Assembly (NCBI GenBank): GCA_033980235.1
Contig: CM067065.1
Coordinates: 23,883,337 to 23,947,336 of the forward strand
DNA: 64,000 nt
Direction of reading: 5' to 3'
From: Diadema setosum
Lineage: Eukaryota; Echinodermata; Echinoidea; Diadematoida; Diadematidae
Shown: positions 1 to 10,453 of the stretch, in pieces
Layout of the letters: the number at the start of each line of letters is the position of its first letter
Position numbering within the stretch: the first letter of the stretch is position 1
Position numbers and translations under genes: made by a program
Notes under the pieces: model-generated
Told to the model about the DNA's origin: nothing
Databases searched by the model: none
What the model saw: the letters and a program-made list of their open reading frames with translations, nothing else

Positions 1-99
1 CTCGTAGGGTGCAAATAAGAACCCTAATAGAACCCTAATTTCTCTGTGTGTATGGTTGTCTAACCCGGGACAAAACCAGGAGCGCAAGAAATGAAATAT

Positions 100-560
100 A
101 CCGTTGCTATAGCAACGCAGTTTCCACACATTTAAAACATAGTGTCCTGCTTCCGTTGTTCCAAAGAACAGCATGTGTGCCGAATTGCATGAGCATTGAT
201 ACAAAACAAGAGGAATTGCTTTATCCAAATATTTATTATTACTACAATAATGTTTTTATCATGGAAACGCAGTTTTTGAGCCATGAAAGAATGTGACTTG
301 TACATTTAACAAAGGCCAATATGCGCGCCAAATTTCATGATCAATGCGCGAAAAATGCGGAGGTACCTCGAATACCAAAAGCCATTCAGTGATTTATGGA
401 AATAATATGCCATCATCATGGCAACGCAGTTTCCAATACATTCGACAAGATTAAAATGTCTTGCACATCTCCATCCCAAAACCAATGTGTGTGTGCTAAA
501 CTTCATGAGCATTGCTAAAAGCTTGAGAAGACTTGCAACGCACATCTTTTATAATGATAG
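100..560. repeat. Three degenerate ~150-bp tandem repeats
   Basis: Three successive blocks begin near 105, 256 and 413. Each starts with a version of CAACGCAGTTTCC or GAAACGCAGTTTTT, and each contains a version of TTCATGAGCATTG about 70-85 nt later. The spacing between blocks is about 150-160 nt. The copies are diverged and no open frame is shared, so this is old tandem repeat DNA rather than coding sequence. Nothing else was recognised in 1-992. Confidence 0.55.
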
Positions 561-814
561 CTATGGACTACCGGCTTTTGCAACAAAACGAGAAGTGGAC
601 TTATCGATTTTTGCCTTAAAACACATTGAAGAGTACAACATGTCAAATGTTTCCCTTTGTGTAGATTTCTAAAAATTAAATCTTCTGTTACGTAGGTATA
701 AGCGGCATTTACATGTAGATCTCTTCATCTAACAGAGTGTAACGAAAAATTGCGATTTAAAAGAATTGAACAAAATGGACTTGTCGGTTTTTTTTTTCGA
801 ACAAAAAAAATTTC

Positions 815-848
815 ATATATATATATATATATATATATTATATTATAT
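815..848. repeat. AT-dinucleotide microsatellite
   Basis: A run of alternating AT followed by TATTATATT, next to T-rich and A-rich homopolymers at 788-811. Confidence 0.85.
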
Positions 849-992
849 TGTTAGAATCAATAATTGCTTGTTAGCCAATCTATAGGGCAGTATATGCATG
901 CTTAGTTGTACATGCTAATTTTCAATTCCATACGTAAAGTGCAAACCTTTTGTGACAATTCGTATCCAATACTAAATACAAAAATAATGTCT

Positions 993-1357
993 TTAAAGGG
1001 GAAGGCTAGTAACTGATCAGTGGGAATCAGTGGAAATGCTGGGAGATGATTGTTCCAATCCTTATGGGATTCATTCAAGAGTTCATTGTATATCTATTGT
1101 TGTGTGAAAATGATTTGCTTCAGAATGGTCTCATATTCAAGTAATGTGCAGTTTAATGCTTCCAGGTTAGCGTCCCTGGTCAGTGACGGAGTATTAATCT
1201 GCACATTACTTGAATATTACACCGTTCTGAAGCAAATCATTTTCACACAACAATAGATATACAATGAACTCTTCAATGAATCCCATAAGGATTGGAACAA
1301 TCATCTCCCAGTATTTCCACTGATTCCCACTGATCAGTTACTAGCCTTCCCCTTTAA
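993..1357. mobile_element. Palindromic MITE with TTAA target duplication
   Basis: The sequence reads TTAA AGGGGAAGGCTAG at the left and CTAGCCTTCCCCT TTAA at the right. The two arms (about 997-1160 and 1190-1353) are inverted copies of each other with a few mismatches, leaving a ~30-nt loop. There is no coding capacity. A TTAA target with short inverted ends fits a piggyBac-type non-autonomous element, but no transposase relative is in the window to prove the family. Confidence 0.8.
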
Positions 1358-1384
1358 GTATGATGTTTAGTATGATAATCTATC

Positions 1385-1505
1385 GGGTGCTGTTCGTTGA
1401 TGCGAAGGTTCGTTATTCTGAAGGTTCGTTAATCCGAAACACACAAATTCCCTATACCTAGATATTCGTTAATCCGAGAATGAGAAAGGGTTCGTTAATC
1501 CGAAC

Positions 1506-1548
<43 letters not shown>

Positions 1549-1745
1549 TCGCGTTATTCTAAAGGTTCGTTAGTCCGAAGATTCGTTAATCCGAAAATGA
1601 AATAGGGTTCGCTATTCCGAAGGCTCGTTTATCCGAAGTGATATAGGGTCCGTAACGAACCTTCGGACTAACGAACCTTATTTCATTTTCGGATTAATGA
1701 AGCTTCGGACTAAAAAAAAAAAAAAAAAAAACCCTTCGGAATAAT
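1385..1745. repeat. TTCGTTATTCCGAA inverted-repeat element, copy 1
   Basis: The 14-mer TTCGTTATTCCGAA and close variants (TTCGTTAATCCGAA, TTCGCTATTCCGAA) occur repeatedly on the left. The reverse complement TTCGGAATAACGAA and variants occur on the right, so the block can fold back. A ~40-nt T run lies at 1507-1547 and a ~20-nt A run near 1712-1731. Related blocks lie at 5683-5717 plus 12345-12435 (split by a gypsy element), 49025-49215 and 50735-50915, always near an LRR exon. Confidence 0.7.
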
Positions 1746-2322
1746 GAGCTGTAACCAATCTATCAAGTGTGCACCAGAATTGCACATCGCACAATTTCAC
1801 ATCCTAAAATATGGGTACATTGTTAAGGCAATGCACAAAAAACACTTTGAAAACAACTTATGCTTATGAATACGTGCCACAAGTTAACGTATGTATACAT
1901 GTATTATGTGCATGTGCATGATGAAACAGGAACCAATAAATACACACAAAAAAAAATCTCCCAGGTTACATTTAGTGTCAAAACGCTCCCGCTTGAGAAA
2001 AAACTGGTGACGCCCCTTAATGTATACGGCATGTGCTCTTTGAACCATTAACGCTCGTAATACTCGAGATATGCACTGTGCAGAACGTATACTAATTCTT
2101 TTGTACTTCAGTTGTATGCGCGGTTAGAAAAAAAAAGTAAATGTAAGGTCTTTTTTTTTTCAAAACCTGGTTTCATAACGCCCATTCCTAATATTTCCAT
2201 TACATTGTGTATTTTTTTTTTCATTATTGCAATTTTTCTTATATTCCCTTGATTTAAATTGTGCATATTTGTTTTTCTTCTTTCATATTGATTTGACTTG
2301 ATGTCTTCTTTTTTCCCGACAG
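1746..2322 (+). other. Intronic block upstream of LRR exon A, duplicated before exon B
   Basis: This stretch has no gene. It matches 12436-13012 almost base for base. Its last ~300 nt, around GAGATATGCACTGTGCAGAACG, also resembles sequence before exons C (34890-34960), D (45930-46020) and G (54950-55040). It ends in a T-rich tract and TTCCCGACAG, a good polypyrimidine tract and 3' splice site. Confidence 0.65.
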
Positions 2323-2496
2323 ATTCGCCACCTGGATCTGTGTGTTGGGAGCCTGAAAGACAATGAATCGTCGTTGGGAGAATATCTGGCCAAATGGGTG
2401 TGCACTTTGCCAAATATCTCGTATTTTCGTCTGGATTGCCAAAACTTGAGCCCTAACTTCTTCATATCAGCTGTGTCCTTAGTATCATCATGTCAG
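2323..2496 (+). CDS. LRR exon A (58 codons)
   Basis: An internal exon of a leucine-rich-repeat protein. It follows a T-rich tract and CGACAG and ends TGTCAG before GTATGT. All 58 codons are open in phase 0. The translation starts IRHLDLCV, has LAKWVCTLPNIS in the middle and FRLDCQ after it, and ends VSSCQ, which is about two 28-29-residue LRR units. Joining the end of one exon to the start of the next gives SSCQIRHLDL, a natural LRR consensus, which supports the phase. It differs from exon B by one base I could see (a Tyr codon here, Asn there). I infer an NLR-type LRR array; the family link rests on motif resemblance only. Confidence 0.7.
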
Positions 2497-3110
2497 GTAT
2501 GTTACCTTTAACTGTGGCTATTTGACTTTTGGTTCAGAATGTGTTTTTTTGTCGGAATAATTCTTTATTTGTTGCCCTTTTTTGCGGGTTTGCCAACAGC
2601 TTGTTGTTACTTTGATAGATTCGCTATAAAGTTAAGAAATTATCCATTGTGTCCACTGCGGTGTGAATCCTCCCTTGTCGTTGTTGATTCAGTTGTTCGA
2701 CCAATAGATGATTAGAATATGAGCTACTCAGTTTTTAGAGTGTCATTCAAATGAAGTAGAGAACATTGGTTTGGAAAATATTTCGTTCAAGTGGTATAAA
2801 ATGAATATGTGACCCGACAGAGGGCGGTTATATCTTGTTGGTTCTTGTTCCCTCATTGTTTTAACCAAATGTAAGTAGTACGAACGCGGTAGTTATGTAA
2901 TGCAAACTTAAATTCCGAAAACATATCACTGGTTCCAGAAGGTACTGTATGGATGCACATTATACTTCGAAAATTGTAGAATTTGAAGTAGGCAAAAATG
3001 CGACTCTGTAATTATTGACATCATCTTTCGTTTTGATCTTGTTATTTGGCACGAGGTCAGTTGTGACAGAGACGTTCATAATGTGCACCAGAGGACCTAC
3101 TACAGATATG
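2497..3110 (+). other. Intron downstream of exon A
   Basis: No gene seen. Parts are recognisably related to the intron after exon C (35355-35940). For example, the ATTGACATCATCTTT area near 3018 resembles 35838, and the GAGGTCAGTTGTGACAGA area near 3052 resembles 35897. This supports duplication of exon plus flanking intron as a unit. Confidence 0.5.
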
Positions 3111-3114
3111 TTTA

Positions 3115-3330
3115 TGTGACCCGCTACAACAAAAGGATCCTAAAGTCGCTGACGGCTGAGCCGAGAAAATCGAGTTTCAAGTCCGATCATCGAAATTGGT
3201 CAAAACAGTCGGATTTCTGTTTTGGCATAATTCTGTACTCTAATGTTTTGTCTATCATCTGCCGAAATTTCGAAGCTAAATGATTAAAGGAAAGGCAAGA
3301 AATCAGCGTTTTTCTCAGTCAACTGGCATG
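3115..3330. mobile_element. Partial copy of the TGTGACCCGC terminal-repeat element
   Basis: It begins TGTGACCCGCTACAACAAAA and continues through sequence that matches the reverse complement of the right part of the element at 14426-15091, including AATGTTTTGTCTATCATCTG and ATTTCGAAGCTAAATGATTA. No matching right end was found, so it looks truncated or fused to other DNA. Confidence 0.6.
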
Positions 3331-4059
3331 CCTCCGAAAAGACGCTTATTTTATTTTCAGCTCGGTCGCGGCGACCTTCACATGACCTCTCGAACCGAAG
3401 AAAACGTTTCCTTTTCAAACTGCGATATCTCCGTAAATGAGCAATGTTTTTCAACGATTTCCTTTGCATCTTTATGTTAAAGGACAAAATGTACTAGACA
3501 TGTAAAAATATAAAGTCTCCACACTCAGAAATATATAGTAAATGGAGGATAAAGGTGAGGTTAAAATTACAAAATCAAATATTGAGAATGGACTTTATAT
3601 TTCAATATCAGTTGCTTCTGAGCCCACTGAAATCATATATCATCCGAAGCGAAATTTATCTAGCTTTTCAAAAATACCACTATTTTTAACAATCCCTTGT
3701 AACAGGGTCATGATCCAGCAAAATAGCATCCATGTACACATCCAAAAATGCTCAAAACTTGGCGAAGTCGCAGACGACCGTAGTTAGCCAATCACAACCC
3801 CGCGCTGTGACATAATTGGCATGGCGATTCTGCCGAATGAACGGGGGTAACTCGAAGCACTCCGAAAATGCTAGAATCGCTTCAACTTCTGTTCATTGTT
3901 ACTTTTTTGTGTAACAATTATCATAATGGTATTTTCTCTGTCTTTTTTTTTTTCGATATTACTGTCGTGATCAATACAGAATATGACTCACGTCCACAGA
4001 AACTTACATCAGTCCCACATACTGAAAATTGTGTTGTTTATTTGCACTACAAGGACATA

Positions 4060-4915
4060 CCTATAGCTCGGCCTTGGTCGTGTGATCGTGTCCATCACGA
4101 CTTGTTGACAAGATACAGTTGTGTTGCCATGTTATTGTTGTTTTAATATGTTTAATTAAAATGAGTATCTGATTCCACACAAAACTTAACAATGGGCAAG
4201 ATAAAACCTACGGGTTATAAACCCTGTCATACTTTGTACTTTTTGTGAATTAATCGTTTGTTACGAGTTGTATGGTATGCAGTGATAGAGTCGGTGGGGG
4301 AATGGTTCGCATCTTCAGGGAATTTATTGACACATATGCGCAGGAAACATACAATATATATCATATTTCGGTAGAAACATGCACATCACACACACACACA
4401 CACACACTCACACACACATACACACACAAACACACACAAGAGTAACGTGTCCTCCCGTATTCGAGTCTATGACGACTAGTTGAGAAAATACAGTTGCAGC
4501 ATGGCTGTGCTATTCAATGTTTTGATTAAACAAGTTTTCTTCAAATTACACATGTATACAGGAACTGTATTCTGGTTATGAGTATTTGTTTGTCTTGAAT
4601 TTTGATAAGCTTTTGGTTTCTTGATAGTTGTGATTCTTTGTTATACTGTATTGTTGTTATTTATCATTAGGCTACTAAATTTCAACAGCTGATAAAAAAA
4701 AAATCCTTGCAGATTATTTTATTGAGATTATAAGAATTAAAAAGAATAATATGTGATTGTACATATACACAGCTTTAAAATGGGCAAAATAAAATCACAT
4801 CCTTGTCAGACTTTATACATTTGTGAATAATAACATTTGATGGTATGAAGGGATAAGCTTATAGTGTTGGTGGTGGAGGTGATTGAAGTTTTCAGGGAAT
4901 TTATCAACATACAAA
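4060..4915. repeat. Degenerate tandem duplication around a CA microsatellite
   Basis: The segment near 4060-4340 (GAYAAGATACAGTTG, AATGGGCAAGATAAAA, TTCAGGGAATTTATTGACA) recurs in diverged form near 4455-4915 (GAGAAAATACAGTTG, AATGGGCAAAATAAAA, TTCAGGGAATTTATCAACA). Between them, about 4388-4440, is a CA-rich microsatellite. The short open frames here have no recognisable protein features. The rest of 3331-4060 shows nothing I can name. Confidence 0.5.
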
Positions 4916-5682
4916 CTGATATCCGCACTCTGCATTGGAAACAGACGACACACTTTTTTTCCCCAAAAGAAACATGCTCTTTATTATACAAACACAAGAA
5001 GAAAGTCCTTCCAATCATCACAAAATAACATGGAGACAGCACATATGAATTCCAACATAACTTTTATATTTAATATGTGAAAACAAAATCACATGCATTG
5101 TGCCAATAACGGTGCTTCTCTTTCAGAAAAAAAAAGAAAGATGCAAATGCAAAAACAATGCACCAAAATACTACATGCACCTATCATTTTCCTTAATCAT
5201 GCGACACTAACAAAAGTAACAGTTTTTAAATATCTGTAAACTTTTGTAATGAAATCTTGATAATGTTTTGCATTTGTAGGAAGCTCATGTTCATTGTACA
5301 TGTACCTGTATATTTAACTCTACTGAAATGAACTTCCGGTTTATATTTTGTACATTATACAGGCATACCTGTAGGTGCCTATTTGTGCTTTTTTTTTTTA
5401 AGTTTCCTCTTTTACGCTTCCTAAAGGCTTCCCTTTCATGAACAGGCTTTGTATTTGTTGTTATGAAGAAAGTAATTACACAAGTTGATGCAAAAGCAGT
5501 TGAACAATTTGATGCAACGATGTGAAGATGAAAACATAATTATCGTGCAAACAATCACAGCCCAACCTGGCAAGAATTCCACTCAAAAGGATTTTTGTTT
5601 TGGGGCATTTTCACGTACTGAGTTATATAACTTCTGAGAAGAATGTCTATCAATATTCCGCACGAAATTAAAAAAGGTTAGC
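4916..5682. other. Intergenic or intronic DNA, nothing recognised
   Basis: AT-rich sequence without a convincing open frame, repeat boundary or RNA gene. It ends where the second copy of the TTCGTTATTCCGAA block starts (GCTATTCCGAAGGCTCG, 5683). Confidence 0.5.
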
Positions 5683-5717
5683 TATTCCGAAGGCTCGTTT
5701 ATCCGAAGTGATATAGG

Positions 5718-5912
5718 TGTGACGGAGAACCGTGATGTGCCTTGGTGAAACCAGGGTGGGGTGTAATAAAAGTGTCCATTCGGGACATGAGAGTTGGAGT
5801 TGGCAAACATGGCGTAAACAGCTGTAGTCATTCGGTGCTGATCCAAGAATGTTTTGTCGGTGTATGACAGATGTTATGTCGGTGCTGACGGGTGTTCTGT
5901 TGGTGCATGACA
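5718..5912 (+). repeat. 5' LTR of Gmr1-like element 1
   Basis: It starts TGTGACGGAGAACC and ends GGTGCATGACA, following the TG...CA rule. No difference from 12150-12344 was seen over 195 bp, so insertion was recent. TAATAAAAG near 5765 could be a TATA-like or poly-A element. Confidence 0.93.
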
Positions 5913-5914
5913 TG

Positions 5915-5933
5915 TGGGGAACATGTCCGGGAA
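5915..5933 (+). promoter_or_regulatory. Putative primer-binding site (tRNA-Pro-like)
   Basis: Two bases after the LTR the sequence reads TGGGGAACATGTCCGGGAA. TGGGG and GTCCGGGA match the outer parts of the proline-tRNA site known in some retroviruses, but the middle differs. Element 2 has a similar site at the same 2-nt spacing. Confidence 0.45.
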
Positions 5934-6511
5934 ATGAACATACAAACAGGCCATCTTTTGGTAGTATTTCGGTGTTTGGTACATCGTTGTATTGATTGAT
6001 GCCCGTTGGAGGTACAGTATGTGTAGTGTTCGCACTCATGTGAGGTGTGTACACAGGTAGCGAACGTAACAGTGTCGTTTGTTCGTAGCGGTATTGTATA
6101 CTGCGTGACATTGCACGGTATGTGTAATGGGGCTGCGTTAGCAGTGGTTGTGAATGGAAGTGCGATTCGCTAAGCGATGCGATGAGTATGTTTTGTACTT
6201 TTGCGCACTTGTTCTGGTCTTCTCGCTAGCTGAATACCAGGGTTGCAGCATTGATTGCTGGAAAGGAAAGGTACGTATTGCCGTTTCCGTCATGTCATTT
6301 TATCAGATTAGTGTGTCACTTTCTGGTTATTTGGATTAGCATCGTTAGATGTGGCTTCACGAGGAAGTTGGCCTCGAGATATAAGAGTGTTTGTCCGGTC
6401 TGAATTGCTTAGACTATTCTCGTAGTTCGGTACGCAGTGGAGTGTACTGTAGGAAGTTGCGTTAGCGACGTAGTCTTGAAATCTAGTCGGAAAGCTAGAT
6501 GTGAATAAATC

Positions 6512-9500
6512 ATGGCAGCCAAGTTCGATGCTGCAGAGTTTGTGAAAGACGTCACTCTTGGTAGATTGAGAGGGTTAGTGAAAGCCCAATTGATTGAGGT
6601 TGCAACTCATGTAGATGCTGATATCAGAGAGTGTAGTCGAAAGAAAGAAATCTTTGCAGTTCTGGTGAAGAAGCTTGAACTGGGTGGTGTAGAAAATGAA
6701 CACACAGAGCAGAGTGAGCGTACGGATGAGATTGAGAGTGCTGGTAGAAAAACTGCTCCAAGTACTACAACTACTACTAAACCTAGTGAGATGAGGGTAG
6801 ATTCCACACAACTAGAACTGGCAAGATTGGAGTTAGAAAAAGAAAAAATGAAGGCAGAAAATTTGAGACTCGAACAAGAGTTAATGCAACGTCAAATTGA
6901 GTTGACCCAGGCCCAGGCCAGTAGCGTCCCAGGGGATAGGCCTAATGTTACTATGTCGAGATCAAAGACGCCCGACATTGCAAAAATGGTAAACACAGTC
7001 CCCCGCTTTGATGAAGAAGATGTAGACTCTTTCTTTTTCTCCTTTGAGAGAATAGCCAGGAATTTGGAGTGGGAGAAGAAATATTGGTCTATGATAGTAC
7101 AACAAAAGCTCACAGGCAAGGCACATTCAGTAGTGTCTGCTCTCTCGGATGAGGAGGCAAATAACTATGATACAGTTAAGGAAGCAGTCCTTCTTGCCTA
7201 TCAGTTAGTCCCAGAAGCCTACAGGCAAAAGTTTCAAGGATTTAGGAGAGGTTCGGGACAGACCTACGTAGAGTTTCAGAGAGAAAAAGAAATTCTGTTT
7301 GATCGATGGGTTCGATCAATGAAAATAGATCTCACTTTTGAAAATTTGAGAGAGATAGTGTTGATGGAGGAGTTCAAGAAATCGACACCTCCAGATCTGA
7401 GAACATATTTGGAAGATCGAAGAGTACATGATGTAAAGAGTGCAGCAGTCACAGCTGACCAGTATGAGTTGACACATAAAGTGAAAACAAAAAGTCCTGA
7501 GGGAAAGAGGAAGTTTGATCAGTTGAGAAATCCTGACACTCAAAAGTGGCACAGTAGTCATAGGGAACGCAGGGATAAAGTAAAGACTGAATCACAGAAA
7601 GAGCGCCCGAAATCGCCGCGGCCTCAATACAAAGAAGTGAGATGCTTTTTCTGTGGGAAAACGGGTCACATTAAGTCTGAATGTAGGCGATTGCTGGAAC
7701 AAAATGAAGCAAAAGAAAAACAAAAGCAGAAAGCAACACATGGTTTAGTCCATGCAGACACACGTCCACAGAACAGTTCAGATGCTGAAACAAAAGAGAA
7801 ACAGTACCAAGCAGCCACCAATGGTTTTGTTAAGTCAAGTGTAAATGATGAACAGCGTCATCCAAATGTTGTGAAAAGCAGTGTCTCAAAAATGACAGAT
7901 AGGTGTTCAAGTGGTCGTGTGGATGAAAAGTACAAGGACTTCATTTCCAAGGGTACAGTTACCATTGCTGAATTTAGAGTATCGGTTGTCATCCTTCGTG
8001 ATACTGGAGCTACACAGTCCCTCATGGTAGGAGATGTGAAGAGTATGCCCATAGACTGTAACACGGGTAGAAAGGTACTGATACATGATGTCAACGGAGG
8101 AACGCAGGCAGTCCCTCTATTCCGAGTGAATTTGGATAGTGAACTGATTTCAGGGGAAGTGATTGTGGGAATTGTTCCATTTCTCCCTATGGATGGAGTT
8201 TCCTTTTTGCTTGGTAATGACCTTGCAGGAGGTCGAGTGAGTGTCCTTCCGGTTGTTTCTGAAGTCCCAGTGTACGAGCGAGAAACCGAAAAACTGGTCG
8301 ATGAATTCCCAGAAGTATTTCCGACATGTGCTATCACGAGGTTTCGAGCAAGTGAAGCAGAGCGTGAGAGAAAGGAGTCTGAAAGTGAAATTTCTCTTGG
8401 TGACACATTCTTTGGAAAGGTGACTAGTGAAGATGAAAGAGAACAAAGTTGGGAAGAAGGTGTGTTCAGTCAGCCAGCTTTAATCAAAGCACAGATGGAA
8501 GATGAGGAATTGTCGAAGTTGAGAGAGGGTGCATTGACTGTAGATGAGGCGAAGGGAGTGCCAGAATGTTTCTATGTAAAGTCTGGTGTTTTGATGAGGA
8601 AATGGCGTCCTCCAGATCGTCCCGCAGATGAGGACTGGACGGTTGTCGACCAGATAGTTGTTCCTCCGCCGTATCGAAAGGAAATTCTACGTCTTGCACA
8701 TGAAATTCCAATGGCCGGACACATGGGTGTCAAGAAGACTTTGTGTAGAATCAGAACTCACTTCTTCTGGCCCAAGATGAGAAAGGATGTGTCTGAATTT
8801 TGTCGCACGTGTCATGAATGTCAAGTGGTAGGAAAACCACAACATGCCATTAGATCTGCGCCGTTGATTCCTATTCCGGCTTTTGAGGAGTTATTTAACC
8901 GTGTGATGGTAGAAGACATAGGTGCAGTTGTGAGTAAGAGTGTCGTACCCAGTGCTGAGAAAAGTGCAGACGAGTTTGAACCTGATGCTCCAGATTCTCA
9001 GAGTGTGAGTTTCAAGTCGGGAATGATTCCGCGAGTAGAGAACTCAAAGGCACTAGAAAATCCAGAGTTACTTCTCAGTCATCTGTCTGATTCGGAGAGG
9101 CAAGATGTTGTCGACATCTTCCAGGAATTTCCGGAGGTTTGCAGTGATACATTGGGCTGTGCAAAAGACACTGTTCATACAGTAGATGTTGGTGAAAATG
9201 CACCCATTAAGCAGCATCCATATCGGATTCATCCTGCTAAGAGAGAACAGGTTGATAGGGAGATAGATTTCATGCTTGCAAATGGAATCATAGAGCCTAG
9301 TAACTCAAACTGGAGTTCCCCAGTAGTGCTAGTCCCAAAGTCAGACGGAACGTCCAGGTTTTGTATAGATTACAGGAAGGTCAATACCATAACCAAGACT
9401 GATTCGTTTCCGCTTCCTTTGATTGAGGAATGTATTGATCGGGTAGGAAGTGCTGAGTATGTCAGCAAATTGGATTTGATGAAAGGGTATTGGCAGGTGC

Positions 9501-10453
9501 CATTGGACAAAGATGCAAGAGAGATCTCGGCGTTTGTCACGCCCTCCGGGTTATACCAGTGTCGTGTCATGCCCTTCGGGATGAAAAATTCCCCCGCAAC
9601 TTTTCAACGGATGATGAATCGAGTTATTGCTGGTCATGATAACTGTGTTGTCTATATAGACGATGTGTTGGTTTTCAGCAATACGTGGGAGGAGCATGTT
9701 GCTCATCTTCGAGAGCTGTTCCGGAGGTTGTCACATGCAGGACTCGTGGTGAATCTGGCCAAATGCGAGTTCGGGAAAGCTTGTGTGACTTACCTAGGTC
9801 ACAAGGTAGGCCGAGGTAGCGTCGCACCACGAGATGCCAAGGTCCGAGCCATCGTGGACTTCCCAGTGCCGGCATCCAAACGGGAGCTTCAGCGCTTCTT
9901 GGGAATGTGCGGATTCTACCGGAGATTCGTTCCCAACTTCAGTCACCTGGTGGTGCCCTTGACGGACCTGTTGAAAAAGGGTACAACGTTCCAGTGGTCG
10001 GCGAGCTGCCAGGATGCGTTCCAGAAGCTGAAGGCCGTCCTCATGAACGATCCCGTGCTCATCGCACCAAACTTCGAGAGGAGCTTCCAGCTAGCTACCG
10101 ATGCTAGTGACCGAGGAGTAGGAGCCGTGCTACTTCAGGACGACGACAACGGACACAGCAAACCCGTGTGTTTCTTCTCCAAAAAACTGAATCGCCATCA
10201 GCAAAAGTATTCAACTGTGGAGAAGGAATGTCTCAGTGTCGTTCTAGCCGTGCAACATTTCGAAGCGTATTTGGACGGTGGAAGAGACATCGTGGTGTAC
10301 ACTGACCATAACCCATTGACATTCTTAGAACGCTTCAAGCACAAGAATCAGCGTCTCTTCCGTTGGAGTTTGATTCTCCAACCGTACCCACTGAGAATTG
10401 TGCACATAGCAGGAAAGGACAACAAATTAGCAGACGCTTTGTCGCGAGTTTGA
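6512..10453 (+). CDS. gag-pol: Gag-Pol polyprotein lacking the integrase core (1313 aa)
   Basis: Polyprotein of a Gmr1-like retrotransposon. Residues 1-60 resemble a SAP-like helix region, 70-140 is charged and probably coiled coil, and ~160-330 is a retrotransposon Gag fold. A CCHC knuckle follows (C378, C381, H386, C391), then the aspartic protease motif DTGATQS (D497). Next comes the HHCC integrase finger (H730, H737, the CRTCHEC cysteines at 764-770). About residue 801, where the first catalytic Asp of integrase is expected, the sequence jumps to linker. Reverse transcriptase follows with YIDD at 1048-1051, and RNase H with D1197, ending ADALSRV. Compared with element 2, roughly 265 codons are missing here, in frame. 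The ATG follows a ~600-nt leader. Reverse transcription looks possible; integration would need integrase from another copy. Confidence 0.92.
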   Translation: MAAKFDAAEFVKDVTLGRLRGLVKAQLIEVATHVDADIRECSRKKEIFAVLVKKLELGGVENEHTEQSERTDEIESAGRKTAPSTTTTTKPSEMRVDSTQLELARLELEKEKMKAENLRLEQELMQRQIELTQAQASSVPGDRPNVTMSRSKTPDIAKMVNTVPRFDEEDVDSFFFSFERIARNLEWEKKYWSMIVQQKLTGKAHSVVSALSDEEANNYDTVKEAVLLAYQLVPEAYRQKFQGFRRGSGQTYVEFQREKEILFDRWVRSMKIDLTFENLREIVLMEEFKKSTPPDLRTYLEDRRVHDVKSAAVTADQYELTHKVKTKSPEGKRKFDQLRNPDTQKWHSSHRERRDKVKTESQKERPKSPRPQYKEVRCFFCGKTGHIKSECRRLLEQNEAKEKQKQKATHGLVHADTRPQNSSDAETKEKQYQAATNGFVKSSVNDEQRHPNVVKSSVSKMTDRCSSGRVDEKYKDFISKGTVTIAEFRVSVVILRDTGATQSLMVGDVKSMPIDCNTGRKVLIHDVNGGTQAVPLFRVNLDSELISGEVIVGIVPFLPMDGVSFLLGNDLAGGRVSVLPVVSEVPVYERETEKLVDEFPEVFPTCAITRFRASEAERERKESESEISLGDTFFGKVTSEDEREQSWEEGVFSQPALIKAQMEDEELSKLREGALTVDEAKGVPECFYVKSGVLMRKWRPPDRPADEDWTVVDQIVVPPPYRKEILRLAHEIPMAGHMGVKKTLCRIRTHFFWPKMRKDVSEFCRTCHECQVVGKPQHAIRSAPLIPIPAFEELFNRVMVEDIGAVVSKSVVPSAEKSADEFEPDAPDSQSVSFKSGMIPRVENSKALENPELLLSHLSDSERQDVVDIFQEFPEVCSDTLGCAKDTVHTVDVGENAPIKQHPYRIHPAKREQVDREIDFMLANGIIEPSNSNWSSPVVLVPKSDGTSRFCIDYRKVNTITKTDSFPLPLIEECIDRVGSAEYVSKLDLMKGYWQVPLDKDAREISAFVTPSGLYQCRVMPFGMKNSPATFQRMMNRVIAGHDNCVVYIDDVLVFSNTWEEHVAHLRELFRRLSHAGLVVNLAKCEFGKACVTYLGHKVGRGSVAPRDAKVRAIVDFPVPASKRELQRFLGMCGFYRRFVPNFSHLVVPLTDLLKKGTTFQWSASCQDAFQKLKAVLMNDPVLIAPNFERSFQLATDASDRGVGAVLLQDDDNGHSKPVCFFSKKLNRHQQKYSTVEKECLSVVLAVQHFEAYLDGGRDIVVYTDHNPLTFLERFKHKNQRLFRWSLILQPYPLRIVHIAGKDNKLADALSRV

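Noticed and set aside
1050..1256. 68-codon frame in the MITE
   Set aside because: Spans the two inverted arms of a non-coding palindrome.
5668..6111. 147-codon reverse-strand frame over the 5' LTR
   Set aside because: It is antisense to the LTR and leader, and part of it recurs antisense to the 3' LTR (11998-12345); no protein features.
7858..8406. 182-codon reverse-strand frame inside Gag-Pol
   Set aside because: Shadow of the + strand polyprotein, whose domain motifs are clear in the other frame.
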